Below, one piece after another: positions 1 through 7,432 of a stretch of 64,000 nucleotides of DNA (position 1 is its first letter; each line of letters starts with the position of its first letter). Source of the stretch: Nostoc sp. FACHB-892 (GTDB taxonomy: Bacteria; Cyanobacteriota; Cyanobacteriia; Cyanobacteriales; Nostocaceae). A program made the position numbers and the translations under genes. The stretch spans positions 162,409 through 226,408 of the forward strand of contig NZ_JACJTR010000011.1 of NCBI RefSeq assembly GCF_014698795.1. The letters run 5' to 3'. The notes below the pieces were generated by a model. It was not told where the DNA came from. It saw nothing but the letters and a program-made list of their open reading frames with translations, and searched no databases.

Positions 1-427
1 TCCCATCGCTTAGTACTACACCTGCGACACGTTGATTACTCCAGCGTAAATCTTTGACTGGAACACCTTGGATAAATTCAAATCCATCATTGGTTTGAGC
101 TTCCAAAATCAGTGCATTGAGTAGCGGTGGTTGTGAAACCAGTGTACAGGGTCGGGTTGCTCCCATTGGTTCATCAACTCGAAACAACTGCTTTTCCCCC
201 AAAATGAATTCCCACGCGTCGAGTTGTCGATGGGGAATATGCTCCAACAATGGGGATAGCCCCATTTGCTCTAGTGCATCTAACCCACTGGGCATTAATC
301 CTTCACCGCGAAAAACACGATGAAAGTCTTTTGCTGCTTCAATTAACGTTACAGCAATACCACGTTTTACAAGGAGCAGGGCAAGTGTTACACCTGTTGG
401 GCCTGCGCCCACAATCACAATTTGCAC
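1..427 (-). CDS. FAD-dependent monooxygenase, N-terminal part (cut by window edge)
   Basis: The gene starts at a GTG (425-427) preceded by a strong AGGAGGG ribosome site and runs off the left edge, so only about 142 residues are visible. The N-terminus has the Rossmann FAD-binding motif VGAGPTG (residues 6-12), followed by a conserved-looking stretch RGEGLMPSGLDALEQMG typical of PHBH-fold aromatic-ring hydroxylases. Members use NAD(P)H and O2 to hydroxylate small or aromatic substrates; the substrate cannot be read here. A GntR regulator lies 44 bases upstream on the same strand, so the two are probably co-transcribed. Confidence 0.85.
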   Translation of the reverse strand, partial: MQIVIVGAGPTGVTLALLLVKRGIAVTLIEAAKDFHRVFRGEGLMPSGLDALEQMGLSPLLEHIPHRQLDAWEFILGEKQLFRVDEPMGATRPCTLVSQPPLLNALILEAQTNDGFEFIQGVPVKDLRWSNQRVAGVVLSDG

Positions 428-471
428 TATCTTAGCCCTCCTGTATAGATGTTGGTCGAATTATCTTTGGA

Positions 472-1455
472 TTAACCCAAACCCAGTTCTCGTTTTAGCA
501 AGTTAATTGAGTTAGTACCGATATAATTTTCAACCTTAATCAGCTTCGGTGGACGAATAATATCTTCATCAGATGCTTGCACTGCTGCTTGCACTGCCGC
601 AAAACTGGCTTGATCACTTATGATTACCTCAGCCCGTTTAACCATAGCTTGAAGTTTATAAACATCTTTTGGTTGTGCAGTCATCACTAATAGTTCATCT
701 CCTCGCAGACCGTGGAGGATCACTTCTGCTGCTCGTGCAATCCCGGAACTGAGGCTAACTATGCCTACACAGTTTTCTTTTGGTAGGGTTTTCAATAGGC
801 TGAGTTCTTTGCTGTAGTCGTAGATATCCAGAGGAATTACCCGTGCAGCTTTAGGAGCTGCGATCGCTTCTACATTACTGATAAAATACCGACTTGTGAC
901 TACTGTTGCAGAGGTAGTTTTATCTAGCACAGCAGTTAATTCTTCCATTGCTACCAACTGGACTGGTATTTTTAGCGATCGCTCTAATTCATATACCATT
1001 AACTCACCAGCACCAATATCATAGGATGGAACTGCAACCAGTACCCGCGCACTACAACGTAAGCGCCAGTCAATTTCTGCTAAAAATAGTTCTCTGGCTT
1101 GATTGAGTGAACATCCTTGGGTGAGCAAATCATCAAGTGCTTTCTGCACAACTTGATATGCATCAGGATTTTGTTTGAGTATTGGTGATTGCAGCCTGCT
1201 ACCACCCTCATGACCTTGGGGACGAACATAAATTCCCGAACCAGCCATACTTTCAACAAATCCGTCTTCCTCCAGTTGACGGTAAACCTTGCTAATGGTG
1301 TTGCGGTGTAACCCAGTTTGCATTGCTAGTGCCCGTGTGCTTGGCAACTTGTAAGCAGGGGGATATTGCCGAGAAGCGATCGCAAACCGGATTTGATTAA
1401 ACAGCTGAGTTGATGCCGGAATTTCGCTGTCTGGCTGAATACGGAATTGAATCAT
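472..1455 (-). CDS. GntR-family transcriptional regulator
   Basis: The 327-residue protein has an N-terminal winged helix (about residues 12-78) with the GntR signature: the LPSTRALAMQTGLHRNT recognition region and the wing GSGIYVR. The C-terminal 240 residues have no motif I can assign and presumably bind an effector. I chose the ATG at 1455 because AGGAGG sits seven bases before it; a TTG two codons upstream also opens the frame. It precedes the FAD monooxygenase on the same strand and is divergent from the dienelactone hydrolase, so it may regulate one or both. That is inferred from position only. Confidence 0.85.
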   Translation of the reverse strand: MIQFRIQPDSEIPASTQLFNQIRFAIASRQYPPAYKLPSTRALAMQTGLHRNTISKVYRQLEEDGFVESMAGSGIYVRPQGHEGGSRLQSPILKQNPDAYQVVQKALDDLLTQGCSLNQARELFLAEIDWRLRCSARVLVAVPSYDIGAGELMVYELERSLKIPVQLVAMEELTAVLDKTTSATVVTSRYFISNVEAIAAPKAARVIPLDIYDYSKELSLLKTLPKENCVGIVSLSSGIARAAEVILHGLRGDELLVMTAQPKDVYKLQAMVKRAEVIISDQASFAAVQAAVQASDEDIIRPPKLIKVENYIGTNSINLLKRELGLG

Positions 1456-1500
1456 CAGCAAACCTCCTGAATACTAAGTGCTGAGTTTTGGAGCGGGGGA

Positions 1501-1520
1501 GAGACGCGATTAATCGCGTA
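1501..1520. repeat. GAGACGCGAT palindromic repeat
   Basis: GAGACGCGATTAATCGCGTA is an inverted repeat between the regulator and the hydrolase. Members of the same family (GAGACGCGAT-n-ATCGCGTCTC) occur at 18683, 56349 and 56655. Confidence 0.6.
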
Positions 1521-1773
1521 CTAGGAAGTGAGGAGTATACAAGTGTTGCTTTACTACTCAGCACTCAGCACTTTTAACTCAGCCCTCCTTTGGTATTTAG
1601 CTGCATTTGCTACATATTAAATATTTTATTTACACATAAAGTTTTTCTGGTACAAATTTCTAATGCGCTCATTATTGGTAATTGATAATTTAGTTTCGGA
1701 AAAAGCTGGGCATACTGGCATAGTTATATCAAATCAAGATACGGCTAATCACATAGCACTGGTAAAAATTATT

Positions 1774-2514
1774 ATGACAGAGCAAGCAATAATTACCACA
1801 ACCGTTAATCTTTTGCAAGATAATATTGAAGTGTCAGGTTATTTGGCAGAGCCAAAAGAACCTGGCTCTTACCCAGGAGTCGTGGTATTACAAGAGATTT
1901 TTGGTGTTAACGTTCACATTCGGGATGTTACAGAACGGATTGCCAAACTTGGGTATGTTGCGATCGCACCTGCACTTTTTCAACGGACTGCTCCTGGTTT
2001 TGAAACCGGATACACACCCGAAGATATTGAAACGGGCAGAGGCTACGCTATGCAAACTCAAGCCTCAGAGTTATTGAGTGATATTCAACTAGCAATTGAC
2101 TACCTCAAAAATCTGCCCCAAGTCAAAAAAGATGGCTTTGGCTGTATTGGCTTCTGCTTTGGTGGTCATGTGGCATATCTTGCAGCCACCTTACCAGATA
2201 TTAAAGCTACGGCTTCCTTCTACGGTGCTGGAATTACCACTCGCACACCAGGAGGTGTAGCTCCCACTGTTACCCGCACCAGAGAAATTCCAGGTACTCT
2301 CTATGCCTTCTTTGGCACAGGAGATGCTAGCATCCCAGCCGAACAAGTAGATGAGATTGAAAAAGAGTTAGAAAAATATAAAATTCCTCATCGTGTGTTC
2401 CGCTACGATGGAGCTGATCATGGATTTTTCTGTGACCGTCGTGCCAGTTATAATCCTAAAGCTGCTGCTGATGCTTGGGAGCAAGTCAAACAACTCTTTA
2501 GTCAGCTGAATTAG
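1774..2514 (+). CDS. Dienelactone hydrolase family protein
   Basis: This alpha/beta hydrolase of 246 residues carries the dienelactone hydrolase nucleophile motif GFCFGGH, with the catalytic Cys at residue 128. Asp184 (GTGDASIP) and His216 (GADHGFF) complete the Cys-Asp-His triad. Family members hydrolyse dienelactones or related esters in the cytoplasm; the substrate here is unknown. The open frame extends upstream to an ATG at 1663, but the extra 37 residues do not resemble the family, whereas MTEQAI at 1774 begins just before the conserved core. The stop codon runs into a 20-bp perfect hairpin. Confidence 0.85.
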   Translation: MTEQAIITTTVNLLQDNIEVSGYLAEPKEPGSYPGVVVLQEIFGVNVHIRDVTERIAKLGYVAIAPALFQRTAPGFETGYTPEDIETGRGYAMQTQASELLSDIQLAIDYLKNLPQVKKDGFGCIGFCFGGHVAYLAATLPDIKATASFYGAGITTRTPGGVAPTVTRTREIPGTLYAFFGTGDASIPAEQVDEIEKELEKYKIPHRVFRYDGADHGFFCDRRASYNPKAAADAWEQVKQLFSQLN

Positions 2515-2564
2515 TCATTTGTCATTAGTCATTAGCAAAGGACAAATGACTAATGACAAATGAC
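2514..2564. repeat. Perfect hairpin built from GTCATTT heptamers
   Basis: Two 20-base arms (2514-2533 and 2545-2564) are exact reverse complements, made of GTCATTT/GTCATTA units around an 11-base loop. It overlaps the last base of the hydrolase stop codon and could terminate its transcript. The same heptamer family appears at 7340, 20160, 38226 and 62013. Confidence 0.8.
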
Positions 2565-2615
2565 AATCTAAACTCCTGTTGCACCATATCAAATAACAAT
2601 TAATCTTCAAAAGTC

Positions 2616-3518
2616 ATGAATTCCGAATCGAAACTATCTCAAACAGCCAATTCGCCGTTTACAATGGACGATTTTGCTAAAGCACTAGAAAAACACGACT
2701 ACCAGTTTCAAAAGGGACAGATTGTACATGGCAAAGTGTTCCAACTTGACCATGATGGGGCCTATGTTGATATTGGTGGCAAGTCGTCAGCTTTTCTGCC
2801 GCGCGATGAGGCTTCTTTGAGAGCAGTTACCGATTTATCGGAGGTGCTGCCATTGCAAGAGGAAATGCAGTTTTTGATCATCCGAGATCAGGATGCAGAA
2901 GGTCAAGTCACCCTTTCTCGAAAGCAGTTAGAAATTCAGCACATCTGGGAACGACTGGCGGAAATGCAGGAAAATGCTCAGACTGTGCAAGTAAAGGTTA
3001 TGGGTGTGAATAAAGGTGGTGTCACCGTCGATATTCTTTCCTTGCGGGGATTTATTCCGCGATCGCACCTGGCAGAGCGTGATAATTTAGAAGCACTCAA
3101 AGGTCAAAATCTGACTGTGGGCTTTTTGGAAATTAATAAAAACACCAACAAACTCATCCTTTCCCAGCGATTAGCAACTCGTTCTAGCAACTTCAGCTTA
3201 TTAGAACTAGGTCAACTGGTGGAAGGTAAAGTTACTGGTATCAAACCTTTTGGTGTGTTTGTGGATTTAAATGGTATGGGGGCTTTGCTTCATATCAAGC
3301 AGGTAAGCCAAAAATTCATCGACTCATTAGAAAAGGTATTTCAAGTTGGTCAGCCAATTAAAGCTGTAATTATTGACTTGGATGAGGGTAAAGGGCGGGT
3401 TGCTCTTTCTACCAGAGTTTTGGAAAACTTCCCTGGCGAAGTGTTAGAGAATATGGAAGAGGTGATGGCTTCAGCTGAGGCGCGGGCTAATAGAGCTAAT
3501 AACAAAGCTGCTGAATAG
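2616..3518 (+). CDS. rps1b: Ribosomal protein S1-like protein (short S1 paralog)
   Basis: The 300-residue protein contains three S1 OB-fold RNA-binding domains (about residues 33-104, 120-187 and 200-272), each starting with the usual G-x-V-x-G-K/V-V pattern and ending in LSR/LS-R. Cyanobacteria usually encode two S1 proteins, a longer one in the ribosome and a shorter one. The length of about 300 fits the short form (Rps1B), so the symbol is assigned on length and domain count. It probably binds pyrimidine-rich mRNA leaders during translation. A hairpin terminator follows at 3599. Confidence 0.8.
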   Translation: MNSESKLSQTANSPFTMDDFAKALEKHDYQFQKGQIVHGKVFQLDHDGAYVDIGGKSSAFLPRDEASLRAVTDLSEVLPLQEEMQFLIIRDQDAEGQVTLSRKQLEIQHIWERLAEMQENAQTVQVKVMGVNKGGVTVDILSLRGFIPRSHLAERDNLEALKGQNLTVGFLEINKNTNKLILSQRLATRSSNFSLLELGQLVEGKVTGIKPFGVFVDLNGMGALLHIKQVSQKFIDSLEKVFQVGQPIKAVIIDLDEGKGRVALSTRVLENFPGEVLENMEEVMASAEARANRANNKAAE

Positions 3519-3598
3519 TTTTGAAGTGGGCTGTTTGCACAAAGCGTTTAAATACCCATGTGAAACAATTTTGAATTTTAAATTTTGAATTGTTAATA

Positions 3599-3636
3599 CT
3601 CCCTCTGCATCTACAAAGATGTGGGGGGTTTTAAAT
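3599..3636 (+). terminator. Hairpin terminator after the S1 gene
   Basis: CCCTCTGCATCT pairs with AGATGTGGGGGG across a short loop and is followed by TTTTAAA. A close relative of this hairpin lies at 6225. Confidence 0.75.
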
Positions 3637-3939
3637 TGGGAAAACAAGAATTTCAGTCAGCTTTAGATGACTTTCGCTATGAGCCGCAGAATTTATTCTG
3701 AGGCGGACGTGTGGGCAATGCCAATATTCTGCAATGATGCAAATATCTGAGTTCAGAATATTACATTTTAATCCATCACCCGCCATAGGTTAAAAACCTA
3801 CGGCTAATAGCTTGCATTCCTCTTAAGAGGACTAAACAAGAATTAATCAGGCCCCACTGCCAGATATCGGATCTCTAAAATATTGATTAACTTATAGAAA
3901 ACAACCCTGTTACAAATATTTATAAAAGTCTGAATGTAC
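3637..3939. repeat. Gene-free stretch with dispersed-repeat character
   Basis: No gene is supported here. The stretch around 3646-3715 contains the imperfect hairpin CCGCAGAATTTATTCTGAGG followed by CGGACGTGTG, which I recognise from memory as a dispersed intergenic repeat of Nostoc-type genomes. Two small inverted repeats follow, TAGGTTAAAAACCTA near 3787 and CCTCTTAAGAGG near 3819. Confidence 0.45.
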
Positions 3940-4851
3940 TTAAATGTTACACTTCATAAGTCTCGATGCGAAAAAAGAGAACTCTTCTCCCTTAAGGGAA
4001 AAAATAGGGAGGTGTCCTTCATGTGCTGAAGTTTTAAAAGCTACATCTTCTTCACTTTCTATCCAGTTTCCTTTCACTCTCCATCCTACGCGATCGCCAA
4101 ATTCTTCCCAGGCTTCTTGATTATATTCACCAGTCTTCCCACCAGATTCGAGATAAATTTTCTTCTGAACGCTAAAGCCAAAGCGCCCATTGCTGTATTT
4201 TACCCAGAGTTGATCAATGGTGCGTAAGTCAGTACAGGGAAAATTATTGATGGATTCGGTATCAAACTGACGTTCCTTTTCCCTGCGAGATGCCTTGAGC
4301 ATGACAGTTAAAGTTTCCTCATCCGCTTCTTTCCACTTGCGTGCTGCTAGCAAATCTCGCAATCGTGTGTAGTTTACTCCCTTCTCAGAACTGACGTCAT
4401 CGGCTTGAATTACTGGCTGTAGCTTTGGTTTTCGCTCTGGCGGTTTTCCAGTAATACCCCAAATTAACTGCTCCATAGCTTCAGAATCTGTCCGAAAGTC
4501 AACCCACGTATGACCCTTAAGAAAAATTGGGAGTTGAGGCTGCTGTGGTGTATTCCCAAGCAAAACGGGAATCACCGGACATTTTCTCTCTACAAATTCG
4601 TTTAAAAAAGCTCTCATCTCTTGACTTTGCCAGGGACCAAGTCCACTGCTACCTACAAAAACTGCTGCTGATTTAATATTTTCTATTTGTTCTTCTAATA
4701 AAACCTGCCATGCTAAACCAGGACGAAGTTCCCACTTATCTAGCCAAGGTTTAATTCCTTGTCTTGTTAATTCGTGAGCAATTTCTATAACTTCAGGTTT
4801 GTCTTTGCTGTTGTGGCAAAGGAAGACATCAAACTGATCTTCGTCACTCAT
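3940..4851 (-). CDS. TIR domain-GUN4 domain fusion protein
   Basis: The 303-residue protein starts with a TIR domain (about residues 5-130: FDVFLCHNSKD at the start and DKWELRPG, where Glu41 is at the position of the catalytic glutamate of NADase TIRs). A GUN4 domain follows (about residues 155-300), with LRDLLAARKWKEADEET and the typical DLRTIDQLWVKYS. GUN4 binds Mg-porphyrins and stimulates Mg-chelatase in tetrapyrrole synthesis; TIR domains hydrolyse NAD+ or scaffold signalling. The fusion suggests a porphyrin- or ligand-sensing NADase, which is inference. There is no signal peptide or membrane segment, and the gene stands alone in a repeat-rich patch. Confidence 0.88.
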   Translation of the reverse strand: MSDEDQFDVFLCHNSKDKPEVIEIAHELTRQGIKPWLDKWELRPGLAWQVLLEEQIENIKSAAVFVGSSGLGPWQSQEMRAFLNEFVERKCPVIPVLLGNTPQQPQLPIFLKGHTWVDFRTDSEAMEQLIWGITGKPPERKPKLQPVIQADDVSSEKGVNYTRLRDLLAARKWKEADEETLTVMLKASRREKERQFDTESINNFPCTDLRTIDQLWVKYSNGRFGFSVQKKIYLESGGKTGEYNQEAWEEFGDRVGWRVKGNWIESEEDVAFKTSAHEGHLPIFSLKGEEFSFFASRLMKCNI

Positions 4852-4987
4852 CTATAAGTCTCCTTACATCCATTTATCTATATCGGCAATAATTGTCAAC
4901 GCATTATACTCTGATCTCACTTCCATTCCTCGCTCCTAACAAGCTACTATGTACACACAAGTCTTCTAACATTTACCCATAGCTTTT

Positions 4988-5063
4988 GATCCCCCCAACC
5001 CCCCTTAACAAGGGGGGCTTTAGAGTTTCTTTTCCCCCCTTTTTAAGGGGGGTTAGGGGGGAT
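4988..5063. repeat. GATCCCCCC inverted repeat element
   Basis: The arms GATCCCCCCAACCCCCCTTA and TTAAGGGGGGTTAGGGGGGA are near-perfect reverse complements (one base differs) flanking a small inner region that also has G and C runs. The same family is found inside the STAND gene at about 55637-55693. Confidence 0.8.
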
Positions 5064-5167
5064 CTTCGAGTTTGAAAACAGTCCCTATATGCCTACCCCA
5101 CAAGAAGTAGCTGAGTATTTTTTATTTGGGAGTCGTTAAAGTCGAATTTAATAAGCAAAATGGCATT

Positions 5168-5430
5168 TGACTTACTCAAAAGAAGCTTTGACTTACTCAA
5201 AAGAAGCTTTTACTTTCTCAAACCCCAGTTTGCTTTCTCATTTGAGTGTTTTCCGCAAGCAAAAGCAGCTTTTACTTTCTCAAACCCCGGTTTGCTTCCT
5301 CATTTTGGTGTTTTCCGCAAGCAAAAGGAACTTTTACTTTCTCAAACCCCAGTTTGCTTTCTCATTTTGATGTTTTCCGCAAGTAAAATGAGCTTTTACT
5401 TACTAATTTCAGTGTTTTCAGCAAGCAATC
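5168..5430. repeat. 62-bp tandem minisatellite
   Basis: Units beginning CTTTTACTTTCTCAAACCCC start at 5207, 5269 and 5331, with a shortened fourth at 5393, giving a 62-base period. Two copies of a 21-base unit (ACTTACTCAAAAGAAGCTTT) precede them at about 5170-5210. The period is not a multiple of three and reading frames change from copy to copy, so this is non-coding. Unit-internal differences are few, which points to recent expansion. Confidence 0.85.
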
Positions 5431-5510
5431 AAGCATATTGAGAAAGCAATATGCTTAATTGCTGACTCATTTCAGTAATTCCCACATTCGTGACAACTAT
5501 CCCTTTGAGA

Positions 5511-5699
5511 TTACTTTTCTCTATCTTTATCTAACGCTTCCTGGATTGCACGACGGCAAAATTCTGGAGGATCATCTTTGGTAGATAGTTCTTCCTTCAT
5601 AGTTTTTGTGACACGTAAATTAAGACGCTCACTTAACGGTTCTTCCCTCTCTGATTTAAATGGTTTTAAATTTTCTGAATGACCTTTAGGGTTAGGCAT
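5511..5699 (-). CDS. Small conserved protein, possible ribbon-helix-helix type
   Basis: The 62-residue basic protein begins MPNPKGHSENLKPFKSEREE, continues with LNLRVTKTMKEEL and ends FCRRAIQEALDK. The beta strand plus two helices resemble a short ribbon-helix-helix DNA-binding fold. I recognise the MPNPKG-N-x-x-NLKPFK opening as a recurrent small cyanobacterial family of unknown function. No clear ribosome site is visible. It is divergent from the next gene. Confidence 0.6.
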   Translation of the reverse strand: MPNPKGHSENLKPFKSEREEPLSERLNLRVTKTMKEELSTKDDPPEFCRRAIQEALDKDREK

Positions 5700-5828
5700 T
5701 TATGTAGAAATATAAATATAAGTTGAATCACTGGTAGGCAGCAGATTAGATTGTTTTTTGGTGGTTGCAACAACTTGCCGGAAGTACAACCACCAATATC
5801 CAATTTCAAAAATGGACACTACTATTTT

Positions 5829-6206
5829 ATGTTCACGCGTTCCGAACTTGAAATCAAGACTATTAAAGAATTACGCGACTTGTGTCGTAGATACGGCATC
5901 AAACCAACTGGGAATACAGGATACAAAACCTCGTACATCGTAAGCCTGATGGCATTTCCACTTTTAGCATTGCAACAAATGAAGCAAGGTAAAGGGTTAA
6001 AATTCCCTAACTTTAACGCTATCCAGATCATCAGTTCTGCTATAGAAGAGATGAATTCACCCACAGATGAGCAAGCAGCACTAATTCGGATAACTTTAGA
6101 GGGCAGGAAAATGAGCTATCCTGACCGATACGACCAGGAGAACCTGCTGAATTTGCACAAGGCTAAGATGTCGCTTGAACAAGCTGTTGAGTTGTTGAGC
6201 CAGTAA
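5829..6206 (+). CDS. Conserved protein with SAP-like N-terminal motif
   Basis: I place the start at the ATG at 5829 (125 residues), because the 26 residues encoded upstream look unstructured. The N-terminal 45 residues (IKELRDLCRRYGIKPTG, then a Lys/Ser helix) match the SAP helix-extension-helix pattern used for DNA or RNA binding. The rest is helical with no recognised domain. Function is unknown. A strong hairpin terminator follows. Confidence 0.6.
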   Translation: MFTRSELEIKTIKELRDLCRRYGIKPTGNTGYKTSYIVSLMAFPLLALQQMKQGKGLKFPNFNAIQIISSAIEEMNSPTDEQAALIRITLEGRKMSYPDRYDQENLLNLHKAKMSLEQAVELLSQ

Positions 6207-6224
6207 AACTAATCCCATTTAGCC

Positions 6225-6260
6225 TATCCCCTGCATTTACAAAATGTGGGGGATAATTTT
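6225..6260 (+). terminator. Rho-independent terminator
   Basis: TATCCCCTGCATT pairs with AATGTGGGGGATA (13 pairs, two of them G-U) and is followed by ATTTTT. It closes the SAP-like gene and is related in sequence to the terminator at 3599. Confidence 0.8.
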
Positions 6261-6306
6261 TAGAGTATTAAGATAAATAAGGCGTGACTTATTGGCTAAT
6301 AGAGAC

Positions 6307-6389
6307 TTAACCCCCAGCCCCTTCCCTAGTAGGGAAGGGGAGTAAGATTCAAAGCCTCTCTCTTTTTAAAAGAGAGGAATGGAAGTGAG
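6307..6389. repeat. CCTTCCCT double-hairpin dispersed repeat, copy 1
   Basis: CCCTTCCCTAGTAGGGAAGGG forms one hairpin and CTCTCTTTTTAAAAGAGAG another, separated by AAGATTCAAAGC. Homologous copies occur at 53030, at 57328 (inside the STAND gene) and, interrupted, at 62899. Confidence 0.8.
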
Positions 6390-6460
6390 GTCAAAGTGTA
6401 TTGCATACAAACGAGCGAACCCCTATATAAACCCTGTAACTATTCAATTTAGGTATTTAT

Positions 6461-7336
6461 ATGTTTCTAATAACTGGAGCAACGGGAGGAATTGGTCGCA
6501 GAGTTGTGCGACTCCTACGGCAACGAGAACAGTCTGTGAGGGCATTTGTCCGCCTGACTTCGCGCTACAGCGAGTTAGAACACCGGGGTGCAGAAATCTT
6601 TATCGGTGACTTGCTAGAAGAAAGAGATATCCAGAAAGCTAGTCGGGGTGTCAAGTATGTTATCAGCGCCCACGGTTCTGATAGCGATGCTCTATCTTTA
6701 GATTACCGCGCCAATATTGAACTAATAGACCAGGCGAAAGCCAATGGCGTAGAGCATTTTGTCTTCATTTCCGTACTGGGAGCAGATCGCGGATATGAAG
6801 ACGCTGCTGTATTTAAAGCCAAACGAGCAGTAGAACGATATTTGTCAGCTAGTGGCTTAAATTACACTATTTTACGCCCATCTGGATTAGCATCTAACTT
6901 GCTGCCACTAGTAGAACAATTTCGGCAAACAGGAGTGTATTTGTTAATTGGCGATCGCAAAAACCGTACTTCAATTGTCAGTACCGATGATTTAGCAAGA
7001 ATAGTCGTGGATTCTGTGACAGTTGAAGGCGCTCGTAACCAGATTTTACCAGTGGGAGGGCCAGAGATTTTATTAAGAGAAGATATTCCCCGGATTTTTG
7101 GTCGGATCTTCAATAAACAGCCAGTAATAATTAACTCACCACTATTAGCCATTGATGGGTTACAGAGTGCATTGGGTTTAATTAATCCCCAAATTCAAAA
7201 AGCTTTGGGAACTTATCGCACATTGCTAGCAAATGAATTTTTCTGTACAAAAGATGAAATTGCCAATTTAGAGGCGATTTATAACTTCCAATTAGAGACA
7301 TTAGAAAGTTTTTTGCGGCGCTATTTAGCAGTTTAA
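6461..7336 (+). CDS. Atypical SDR NAD(P)-binding oxidoreductase / epimerase-like protein
   Basis: The 291-residue protein opens with the dinucleotide-binding motif TGATGGIG (residues 5-12). It carries the NmrA/Ycf39-like features GVEHFVFISVLGAD and an extended-SDR core, with no classical Tyr-x3-Lys apparent. Such proteins bind NAD(P) and act as reductases, isomerases or assembly factors; the specific role is not evident. The C-terminal 80 residues are helical, ending LESFLRRYLAV. Start is the ATG at 6461 with AGG about nine bases before it. HlyD follows on the same strand after a heptamer repeat, so co-transcription is uncertain. Confidence 0.8.
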   Translation: MFLITGATGGIGRRVVRLLRQREQSVRAFVRLTSRYSELEHRGAEIFIGDLLEERDIQKASRGVKYVISAHGSDSDALSLDYRANIELIDQAKANGVEHFVFISVLGADRGYEDAAVFKAKRAVERYLSASGLNYTILRPSGLASNLLPLVEQFRQTGVYLLIGDRKNRTSIVSTDDLARIVVDSVTVEGARNQILPVGGPEILLREDIPRIFGRIFNKQPVIINSPLLAIDGLQSALGLINPQIQKALGTYRTLLANEFFCTKDEIANLEAIYNFQLETLESFLRRYLAV

Positions 7337-7339
7337 ATA

Positions 7340-7425
7340 GTCATTTGTCATTAGTCATTGGTCATTAGTGAATAACTAGGGCAAATGACGAATGACAAAT
7401 GATAAATGATAAATGACAAAGGACA
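7340..7425. repeat. GTCATTT/AATGACA heptamer repeat cluster
   Basis: Several copies of GTCATTT, GTCATTA and GTCATTG are followed by their complements (AATGAC, AAATGAT), giving an imperfect long hairpin between the SDR and HlyD genes. It runs up to just before the HlyD start and falsely extends that reading frame. Confidence 0.75.
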
Positions 7426-7432
7426 AAAATAT

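Noticed and set aside
4988..5063. Rho-independent terminator for the TIR-GUN4 gene
   Set aside because: It lies upstream of that minus-strand gene, not downstream, and belongs to a dispersed repeat family.
5168..5430. CRISPR array
   Set aside because: Units are directly adjacent without unique spacers and no cas gene is present. The same holds for the 21-bp array at 56425 and the heptamer arrays.
5160..5441. Plus-strand open frames through the 62-bp minisatellite
   Set aside because: The period is not divisible by three, so successive copies are read in different frames; no protein-like conservation.
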